This document shows positions 32,715 through 41,055 of a DNA stretch of 64,000 bases, in pieces. Source of the DNA: Streptomyces vilmorinianum. Its GTDB lineage: Bacteria; Actinomycetota; Actinomycetes; Streptomycetales; Streptomycetaceae. Numbering within the stretch: position 1 is the stretch's first letter; each line of letters starts with the position of its first letter. Position numbers and translations under genes: made by a program. Below the pieces are notes generated by a model. That model was not told the origin of the DNA. It did not search any database and was given only the letters and a program-made list of their open reading frames with translations. The stretch spans positions 6,528,001 to 6,592,000 of the forward strand of contig NZ_CP040244.1 of the NCBI RefSeq assembly GCF_005517195.1. The letters are read 5' to 3'.

Positions 32715-33988
32715 AGACGGAAGGCACGATGTACGACCTGGTGATTGTGGGAGCCGGACCCTACGGACTGTCCGTGGCCGCGCACGCGGCGGCCCACGGG
32801 CTGAACCTGCGGACCTTCGGCCGCCCGATGGAGTCCTGGCACGCCATGCCCTCGGGCATGTTCCTGAAGTCCGAGCCGTGGGCCTCCCACCTCTCCGACC
32901 CGCGCGGCGCGTACGGACTCGACGCCTACGCGGCCACCCGCGGCGTCCGCGCCGAGCACGGCGTCCCGCTGCCCGTCGGCTTCTTCGCCGACTACGGCGA
33001 CTGGTTCGCCCGTCAGGCGGTCCCCGCGCTCGACGAGCGGTTGATCACCTCCGTCGCCCCGCACTCCGAGGGCTTCGAGGTGGTCACGGAGGACGGCGAG
33101 ACCCTCCGTACGCGGACGGTGGCGCTGGCCGTCGGCGTCCTGCCGTTCATGGAGATCCCCGGCCCCCTGCGCGAGCTGCCGCGCCGGTACGTCACCCACA
33201 GCAGCCACCACGGCGAGCTGGACGGCTTCGCGGGACAGGACGTCACGGTCGTCGGCGCCGGCCAGGCCGCCCTGGAGACCGCCGCGATCCTCACCGAACA
33301 GGGCGCGCACGCCCGGATCCTGGCCCGCTCGGACCGGCTGAACTGGAACACGCTCCCGCCGGCCCTCGACCGCGGCCCGTGGCAGTCGCTCCGCGCCCCG
33401 CACACGGGCCTGGGCTGCGGCTGGCACAACCGGCTGTACGCGGACACGCCCGGCCTCTTCCGGCGGCTGCCGGCACGGACCCGGGAGCGGATCTTCGACT
33501 CGGCGCTCGGCCCGGCGGGCGCGTGGTGGCTGCGCGAGCGGTTCGCGGCCGTCACCGACGTACGCCTCGGGCAGCGGATCGTCTCGGCGGCCCCGACCGC
33601 CGACGAGCGGCTGCGGCTCGAGGTGACCGGGCCCGGCGGCGGGACGACCGTCCTGGAGACCGACCATGTCATCGCGGCGACCGGCTTCACACCGAGCCTG
33701 GGCAGGGCCGGGGTTCTCGCGCCGGGGCTGCGGGGTTCGCTGCGCACGGTGGGCGCGGGCGGGGCGCCGGAGGTGGGGGCGCTGTTCGAGTCCTCCTGGC
33801 CGGGGCTCTTCCTCGCGGGGCTGCTCACGGCACCTTCGTACGGTCCCTCGATGCGGTTCGTGTTCGGTGCCGGCTACACCGCAGGGCGCCTCGTGCGGGG
33901 TGTGCGGCAGCGGCTGCGGGCGACGGGCCGGGGCACGGTCGGCCGTCCGCGCTCCGGCGAGGAGCGGACGCCGGCCGCCCGGGCATGA
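32711..33988 (+). CDS. FAD-dependent NAD(P)-binding oxidoreductase (N-hydroxylase/monooxygenase-like)
   Basis: 425 residues from ATG 32711 (ATGA overlap); an alternative ATG at 32729, directly before the FAD fold, would lose six residues. There is an FAD-binding GAGPYGLSVAAHAA near the N-terminus and a second dinucleotide site VVGAGQAALETAAIL (about 177-191). The DHVIAATGF sequence is typical of class B monooxygenases and lysine/ornithine N-hydroxylases. SHLSDPRGAYGLDAYAA and TSYG-like C-terminal blocks fit the same superfamily. It probably hydroxylates an amine or sugar linked to the ATP-grasp product. It ends before a strong shared terminator. Confidence 0.82.
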   Translation: MKTEGTMYDLVIVGAGPYGLSVAAHAAAHGLNLRTFGRPMESWHAMPSGMFLKSEPWASHLSDPRGAYGLDAYAATRGVRAEHGVPLPVGFFADYGDWFARQAVPALDERLITSVAPHSEGFEVVTEDGETLRTRTVALAVGVLPFMEIPGPLRELPRRYVTHSSHHGELDGFAGQDVTVVGAGQAALETAAILTEQGAHARILARSDRLNWNTLPPALDRGPWQSLRAPHTGLGCGWHNRLYADTPGLFRRLPARTRERIFDSALGPAGAWWLRERFAAVTDVRLGQRIVSAAPTADERLRLEVTGPGGGTTVLETDHVIAATGFTPSLGRAGVLAPGLRGSLRTVGAGGAPEVGALFESSWPGLFLAGLLTAPSYGPSMRFVFGAGYTAGRLVRGVRQRLRATGRGTVGRPRSGEERTPAARA

Positions 33989-33992
33989 GAAA

Positions 33993-34035
33993 GGCCGGTC
34001 CCGCGGGGCGTCGTGGACGTTCCGCGGGACCGGCC
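33993..34035. terminator. bidirectional terminator, 14-bp stem
   Basis: GGCCGGTCCCGCGG (33993-34006) pairs perfectly with CCGCGGGACCGGCC (34022-34035), between convergent genes. Confidence 0.85.
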
Positions 34036-34047
34036 CTGAGCGACCCG

Positions 34048-34281
34048 TCAGGCGTTGACGCAGACGTTGCCGTAGGCCGGGTTGAGCGCCGCGATGACGT
34101 TCACGGTGTTGCCGCAGACGTTGATCGGCACGTGAATCGGAACCTGGACCACGTTGCCGGACAGCACGCCCGGCGAACCGATGGCCGCACCGTGCGCGTC
34201 GGCGTCCGCCATCGCGGGGGCGGCCGCACCCAGGGCCATGAACAGACCGGCGACGACGACCGCAGCCTTCTTACACTTCAT
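34048..34281 (-). CDS. short chaplin
   Basis: 77 residues from ATG 34281 with AAAGGAC upstream. Signal peptide about 1-26 (MALGAAAPAMADA), then a single chaplin domain (IGSPGVLSGNVVQVPIHVPI, NVCGNTVNVIAALNPAYGNV, CVNA) with both cysteines. It lies well away from the 13-18 kb surface block, at the end of the EPS cluster. The signal peptide differs from the other two chaplins (MKCKKAAVVVAG rather than MSRIAKA) and resembles that of the 88-residue secreted protein at 16333. I found no BldN-like promoter for it, but a perfect hairpin lies at 34333-34354. Confidence 0.95.
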   Translation of the reverse strand: MKCKKAAVVVAGLFMALGAAAPAMADADAHGAAIGSPGVLSGNVVQVPIHVPINVCGNTVNVIAALNPAYGNVCVNA

Positions 34282-34332
34282 TTCGTCTAAGTCCTTTCCG
34301 CGGCGGACGGAATTCCACGGATTTCGTGAATC

Positions 34333-34354
34333 TCGGACGCATTCAAGCGTCCGA
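34333..34354 (-). repeat. perfect 8-bp inverted repeat upstream of chaplin
   Basis: TCGGACGC, a 6-base AT-rich loop, GCGTCCGA. It sits 52-73 bases upstream of the chaplin ATG and could be a leader hairpin or an operator. Confidence 0.5.
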
Positions 34355-34480
34355 TCTCCGCCGCACACATCACAACGACCGTGCCACGAAAAGGAAACCG
34401 GTCGATCGTCCGACGGGCGGTTTTCACTCCATCGCGTCGGGCGAATTCCGCCAGACGCCGCGCGTTCGGCGGAACGCGGC

Positions 34481-34684
34481 TCAGCGCGGCCAGACCGGCA
34501 TCGAGATCAGCCGCTCCCACTCGCGGTCCGGCAGCCCCGGCACGGTGCGACCTGCCATCGCCCACTGCTGGACCAGCGAGGAGTAGACGGGGAACGGGCC
34601 CCGGTCGGCAGGTGGCGGGTCCGCCACATAACGGCTCTTCGGAATGAAGGCCAGCCGCTCCCATTTCCCGGGGTCGGGTGCCAT
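34481..34684 (-). CDS. small conserved hypothetical protein, 67 aa
   Basis: 67 residues from ATG 34684, preceded by an excellent ribosome site (GGAGGGG). No TM or signal. It is rich in Trp, Pro and Arg: KWERLAFIPKSRYVADPP at the start and REWERLISMPVWPR at the end, two similar W-E-R-L-x-x-x-P blocks that look like an internal duplication. I do not recognise a family or function. A GATGCGG-TTC-CCGCATC hairpin (34700-34716) overlaps its upstream region. It stands alone between the chaplin and the divergent LCP gene. Confidence 0.6.
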   Translation of the reverse strand: MAPDPGKWERLAFIPKSRYVADPPPADRGPFPVYSSLVQQWAMAGRTVPGLPDREWERLISMPVWPR

Positions 34685-34830
34685 CTTCCCCTCCCATCCG
34701 ATGCGGTTCCCGCATCATTTCACAGACCCCGCAGGAGAGTGATTCGACCGGCCCGGGTCGCGTCGCGAACCTGTGTGCGACCGTCCGCGGCATACCGTTC
34801 GGGCATTCTGTTTCCGAGCCTCGGTGGTGA

Positions 34831-35886
34831 GTGCCTGTGTCCGTCAGGAAATTCCCGCGGCCGCGACGGCTGCTGCTCGTCTCGGCGGCGCTCGTCGCCC
34901 TCGGCTCCGGCGCGCTCGGCTCCGGCGCGCTCGCCGGGGCCCCGCCCCTGCCGTACCCCAAGGACGGACTCAACATCCTGGTGGTCGGGGTCGACAGCCG
35001 GGCGGGCCTCTCGGCGGCGGAGTTGAAGAAGTACCACGCCGGCGGCAAGGGCTGCGACTGCACCGACGTGATGATGCTCGTGCACGTCTCCGCCGCCAAC
35101 GACCGGGTCAGCGCGGTCAGTCTGCCCCGCGACTCGCTCACCGAGTTCCCCGTCCAGCACATCGACAGGCGGACGGGTGCGGTGCACGCCCCGCACGCCG
35201 CGAAGATCAACGCGGCTCACACGGAAGGCGGGCCGGCGCTCACCATCGAGACCGTCGAGCGGATGACGGGCACCCCCGTCCACCGCTATCTCGAGATCGA
35301 CTTCCGTCGCTTCATCGACGGCGTGAACCGGATCGACGGCGGCGTGCCGATCTGCACCGAGGAGCCGCTCAAGGACCCTGCCACCGGGCTCGACCTGGCC
35401 CCGGGGACGAAGAACGTCCAGGGCGGCGAGGCGCTGCAGTACGTACGTTCGCGGCGCGCGGACGGGAAGATGGACTTCGGCCGCATGCAGAAGCAGCAGA
35501 AGTTCGTGGCCAACACCCTCAAGACGATCCGGGCGGACCTGGTCGGCGACCCCGCCGGGCTGCGGCTGCTGGCCTCGACCCTGCGCGGCACGGCGAAGGC
35601 CGAGCGCTCCCTGTCCGTGACCGAGATGCTGACCCTCGCCGCGCGGCTGCGGAACGTCACCCCCGCCGGCACGGAGTTCGCGACCGTGCCGGTCCGCGCC
35701 TTCAACCCCGTCGTCCAGGGCGTGGGGTCCACGGTCGCCTGGGACGAGGAGCACGCGGCCGAGATCTTCAAGGCAGTGCGCGCCGACCGGCCGCTGCCCA
35801 AGGCGCGCCCCGTATCGACGAGCACCATCCCGAAGGGCCTCGGCGACTACCGGCCGGCCGGCGGCGCCTCGCTCGTCTGCCCGTAG
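34831..35886 (+). CDS. LytR-CpsA-Psr (LCP) family glycopolymer transferase
   Basis: 351 residues from GTG 34831. N-terminal hydrophobic anchor (about 12-36), then the LCP domain: NILVVGVDSRAG, GGKGCDCTDVMMLVHVSA, VSLPRDSLTEFP, and later YLEIDFRRFIDGVNRIDGGV and QGGEALQYVRSRRADGKMDFGRMQKQQ. The pyrophosphate-contacting Arg/Asp residues of the family are visible. LCP enzymes transfer lipid-linked glycopolymers such as teichoic-type polymers or capsular polysaccharide onto peptidoglycan. Near an EPS cluster, it could attach that polymer to the wall. It is convergent with the YyaL-type gene, with four bases between stops. Confidence 0.92.
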   Translation: MPVSVRKFPRPRRLLLVSAALVALGSGALGSGALAGAPPLPYPKDGLNILVVGVDSRAGLSAAELKKYHAGGKGCDCTDVMMLVHVSAANDRVSAVSLPRDSLTEFPVQHIDRRTGAVHAPHAAKINAAHTEGGPALTIETVERMTGTPVHRYLEIDFRRFIDGVNRIDGGVPICTEEPLKDPATGLDLAPGTKNVQGGEALQYVRSRRADGKMDFGRMQKQQKFVANTLKTIRADLVGDPAGLRLLASTLRGTAKAERSLSVTEMLTLAARLRNVTPAGTEFATVPVRAFNPVVQGVGSTVAWDEEHAAEIFKAVRADRPLPKARPVSTSTIPKGLGDYRPAGGASLVCP

Positions 35887-35890
35887 TCGC

Positions 35891-37924
<2,034 letters not shown>

Positions 37925-38121
37925 ACGCCCCAGCCTCTCACAGCGCCTCGCGCGGCCGGTGAAACCCTGGCGAGCCCGCCCCACTTGGCCGAATTGCACT
38001 TGTGCGCCATCACGTGGTGGGCGACTCCTTCCCCTTCCGAGTCGGGCGACCCGGCACCTCGGAACAGTAGGCTGGGCGGAGCAGAACCGGACCTGCCGCG
38101 GCTCCTCGAAGGAGGTACACC

Positions 38122-38688
38122 ATGACCGCCGAGATGGTGGCGCCCGCGTGGATGCATTCGCAGATCAGCGCGGAGCAGTACGACTCCTGGTCCGAGGAGC
38201 AGTGCGCCGGCATCGAGATCGTGGACGGGATGGTCGTCGTGAGCCCGAGCGCCTCGAAGCGGCACAACCGGCTGGCGCGGATCCTCGCCAATGCTCTGGA
38301 CGCAGCCGCAGGCCCGGACTGGAACGCGGACACGGACTTCGACGTCCGACTGCAGGACGTTCCGCTCACCAACCGCCGCCCTGACGTCATCGTCTACCGG
38401 GCGGAGACCATCGATCTCACGCCCACCCGACCCGAGCACGTGCTCTTGGTCGTCGAGGTCGTGTCGCCCGGCTCGGAGACCACCGACCGGATCGTGAAGG
38501 TGGACCAGTACGCCAAGGCCGGCATCCCCTTCTACTGGCGGGTCGAGCAGGCCGCCACCGGGGTCCCGATCGTCTACACCTACGTGCTCGACCCCGCCAC
38601 CAGGACTTACAGGGACGGCGAGATGTTCACCGGCACGGTGAAGGCCACCGCGCCTTTCTCCATCACAGCCGATCTTGGGGTCATGTAA
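38122..38688 (+). CDS. Uma2-family (PD-(D/E)XK) endonuclease-like protein
   Basis: 188 residues from ATG 38122 with a near-ideal GAAGGAGG ribosome site. Family features: VDGMVVVSPSASKRHNRLAR, RRPDVIVY (catalytic Asp), VLLVVEVVSPGSET (the E-V core) and the following Lys in RIVKVDQYAKAGIPFYW. Uma2 proteins share the restriction-endonuclease fold, are abundant in Streptomyces and cyanobacteria, and lack a settled role. The gene stands alone with TAGGCT (38068-38073) as possible -10. Codon use is host-like, so it is either a well-adapted passenger of the island or part of its left arm. Confidence 0.85.
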   Translation: MTAEMVAPAWMHSQISAEQYDSWSEEQCAGIEIVDGMVVVSPSASKRHNRLARILANALDAAAGPDWNADTDFDVRLQDVPLTNRRPDVIVYRAETIDLTPTRPEHVLLVVEVVSPGSETTDRIVKVDQYAKAGIPFYWRVEQAATGVPIVYTYVLDPATRTYRDGEMFTGTVKATAPFSITADLGVM

Positions 38689-39148
38689 GGGCGGAGAGGT
38701 CTCCCGCTTTCGACAGCTGACCGATAGCGCTCGGCTAGTCGTTGTTCGCGGACCGATCGGAACATTCCCCGCCTCCGAGCCAGATGCACCACCTGCGGAT
38801 GCCATCCCAGCTCGTAAGCGATCGTTTAGCCGTGCCCGGTCAGGAACTGATCAAGGTCACGTTGACGGAAGATCGCACCGCCGGGGCACCTACCTACGAA
38901 ACTGACCCAGGTCTCGGCATCCGGTTGCGGTTCATCGACGCGAACGGGCTACGACTGCCCCGTCTTGCCATCGATTCCACTAGCGCGCCAGTCGCAGGCT
39001 GGAACCGCGACTGCAGGCAGGTACGAGCTGACATGCTCGACCACCAGTTGACCATCCATGCGCGCCAGGGCCACGAGGTCGAGCGGTGCATCGATCCCAA
39101 CACCCCACTTCTTGTGCAAGTGACAGTAACTGAAGTACCTTGCAGGAC
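38689..39148. other. 460-bp spacer of lower GC with no convincing gene
   Basis: A plus-strand frame (38742-39188) and short minus-strand frames are open but have poor ribosome sites, mixed third-position use and no family resemblance. The stretch may be a decayed gene. Its last 40 bases hold the NrtR promoter and operators. Confidence 0.5.
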
Positions 39149-39155
39149 ATGCAAG
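39111..39155 (+). promoter_or_regulatory. leaderless promoter with two palindromic operator boxes
   Basis: TTGTGC (39112-39117) and TACCTT (39136-39141) with 18-base spacing place the start at about the ATG (39149). CTTG-TG-CAAG (39111-39120) covers the -35. CTTGCA-GGACA-TGCAAG (39139-39155) covers the end of the -10 and the start codon. The shared CTTG/CAAG half-sites suggest binding of one dimeric regulator, most simply NrtR itself. Confidence 0.5.
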
Positions 39156-39892
39156 ATGACGCATGGTCACCACCTCCTGTCCTACTGACGGTCGATCTCG
39201 TGATCCTGACGCTGCGCGACAGTCGTCTGCACGTCCTCCTGGTGAAGCGGGGCGAAGACCCCTTCCGGGGCATGCTCGCGCTGCCAGGGGGATTCCTCAG
39301 CCACGATGGTGAGGAGATCCTGGACGCCGCTCACCGCGAACTGAGTGAGGAAACGGCCCTGACCGCTGGCTGGGTGCACCTTGAACAGCTCGCCGTGTAC
39401 GGAAGATCGGGCCGCGACCCACGGGGCCGAGTCGTCTCCGTCGCTCACCTGGCGATCGCGCCGGGCCTGCCCGACCCTGTCGCGGGGACGGATGCCACCG
39501 ATGCCGCGTGGATTCCCGCAGAAGCCGTCCTGTCCGGCGATGCGACCCTCGCCTTCGATCACCATCGAATCGCCACGGACGGGATCGAACGCGCGCGCAC
39601 CAAGATCGAATTCTCGGCACTGGCCACCGCGTTCTGCGGGGAGAGCTTCACTATCGCAGAGCTGCAGCAGGTGTACGAGGCCGTCTGGGGCACCTCACTC
39701 GACACCCGCAATTTCTACCGGAAGGTCCAAGCCGCGAAGGGATTCATCGTCCCCGTCGGCACGGACCGCAGGACCACGGGAGGACGACCCGCACGGCTGT
39801 ACCGGGCCGGCCCGAGAACCGTGCTGTTCCCACCGCTGATCCGACCTGCGCCATCTGCGACGGAAGAGAACACGAGAGGGGAAGAGGAGTAA
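39149..39892 (+). CDS. NrtR-type regulator: Nudix domain plus winged helix
   Basis: 247 residues from ATG 39149; an in-frame TTG at 39140 is less likely. The N-terminal Nudix fold has an altered box (LPGGFLSHDGEEILDAAHRE then LSEETAL), as in NrtR proteins that bind ADP-ribose without hydrolysing it. The C-terminal winged helix is typical: FTIAELQQVYEAVWGTSLDT, RNFYRKVQAAKGF and GRPARLYRAG. NrtR regulators control NAD synthesis or recycling genes, but here the downstream genes are a nucleosidase-like protein and membrane proteins. The stop overlaps the next ATG (TAATG), so all four genes appear to be one operon. It probably represses the unit until an ADP-ribose or NAD-type signal appears. Confidence 0.85.
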   Translation: MQDDAWSPPPVLLTVDLVILTLRDSRLHVLLVKRGEDPFRGMLALPGGFLSHDGEEILDAAHRELSEETALTAGWVHLEQLAVYGRSGRDPRGRVVSVAHLAIAPGLPDPVAGTDATDAAWIPAEAVLSGDATLAFDHHRIATDGIERARTKIEFSALATAFCGESFTIAELQQVYEAVWGTSLDTRNFYRKVQAAKGFIVPVGTDRRTTGGRPARLYRAGPRTVLFPPLIRPAPSATEENTRGEEE

Positions 39893-41055
39893 TGCCGAAG
39901 AGCCCAGTGGTGATTCTCACCGCCCTCAATCTTGAATATCAATCCGTGCGCCAGAGGCTGGCGGATCTTCTGGTACATCGCCATGAGCGCGGTACCCGGT
40001 TCGAGGTGGGAACCGTACGGGGCACATCGTGCCGCGTCGCACTCGGCCTCACGAACAAGGGGAACCACTCCGCCGCGGTGATCGCCGAACGTGCGATCCA
40101 GGAGTTCTCACCGGTGGCCGTGCTGTTCGTCGGGGTCGCAGGCGCCCTGTGGGATGCCACCAGGCTGGGTGACGTGGTGATGGCGTCACACGTGTACGCC
40201 TATCACGGCGGGACCAGCGAGGACGACGGGCTCAAAGCCCGTCCCCGGGTGTGGGAAGCGCCGCACGGGATCAGCCAGCTCGCCTCGCACCTGGCCCGTT
40301 TGAACGACTGGGCGGACCCCACACCCGGTCACGAGGACGGACCGCAGGTGCGTTTCGGGGCGATCGCCGCCGGCGAGATCGTCCAGAACTCAAGGATCTC
40401 GGCCGAGGCGAAGTGGATCCGGCAGCACTACAACGACGCGCTCGCCATCGAGATGGAGGCGGCCGGCGTGGCCCAGGCCGGCCATCTCAGCGGAGCGCCG
40501 GTGGCCATCGTCCGCGGGATCAGCGACCGGGCGGACGGCACGAAGACCAGTTCGGAGGACCGCAACTGGCAGCCGCGGGCCGCAGCGAACGCGGCGGCGT
40601 TCGCCATCCGGTTGGCCGTGGAACTGGTGGGCGAGCAGAAGGAGGACGCGATGCCGCAGGACGACAGGGCCCGTTCGGCCGACCGGTTCGACCGGAACGT
40701 CAGCAACACCGCCCACAACAGCACCGTCGGCATCATGGCCGGCTCAGTCACAGGTAGCAGTGTCCACATGAACACGTCCTCGAAGGCATCCAGCCCGACG
40801 GACCTGATCACGGAACTGAACGGTTTCCGCGATCAGCTGGGGTGGCACCGCAACGAGGGCGCTCTCGACGAGGACAGCTACCGGGAAGCCCTGACCGACC
40901 TGGACTCCGCTCTCCGGTCGGCAAGGGAGCGCACCCCTGAATCGTCGAAGCGGACGGTCATGACGCTCAAGAGGCTGCGCGGTCTGGTCGCGGAGTACCC
41001 CGCGCTGGTGGCCACGTTGGCTCCCTTGGTTGCCGCGCCCGGTGACCTGGCATGA
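39892..41055 (+). CDS. nucleoside phosphorylase-like (MTAN/PNP) effector with RHIM-like motif
   Basis: 387 residues from ATG 39892 with AGAGGAG upstream. Residues 1-250 form a purine nucleoside phosphorylase/MTA-SAH nucleosidase fold: VILTALNLEY, FVGVAGALWD, AIEMEAAGVAQ (185-195; the EMEA substrate Glu) and RGISDRAD (208-215; catalytic Asp). Residues 274-293 (AHNSTVGIMAGSVTGSSVHM) are a short beta-prone motif also found at the start of the next protein. A C-terminal helical module (300-387) follows. Nucleosidase domains fused to signalling motifs occur as effectors in NLR-type conflict systems; it may cut nucleotides or NAD-related molecules once clustered. ATGA overlap couples it to the next gene. 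Confidence 0.82.
   Translation: MPKSPVVILTALNLEYQSVRQRLADLLVHRHERGTRFEVGTVRGTSCRVALGLTNKGNHSAAVIAERAIQEFSPVAVLFVGVAGALWDATRLGDVVMASHVYAYHGGTSEDDGLKARPRVWEAPHGISQLASHLARLNDWADPTPGHEDGPQVRFGAIAAGEIVQNSRISAEAKWIRQHYNDALAIEMEAAGVAQAGHLSGAPVAIVRGISDRADGTKTSSEDRNWQPRAAANAAAFAIRLAVELVGEQKEDAMPQDDRARSADRFDRNVSNTAHNSTVGIMAGSVTGSSVHMNTSSKASSPTDLITELNGFRDQLGWHRNEGALDEDSYREALTDLDSALRSARERTPESSKRTVMTLKRLRGLVAEYPALVATLAPLVAAPGDLA

Noticed and set aside
38742..39188. Plus-strand 148-codon frame before NrtR as a gene
   Set aside because: No ribosome site, mixed codon-position bias, overlaps the NrtR promoter and start, and shows no family features.
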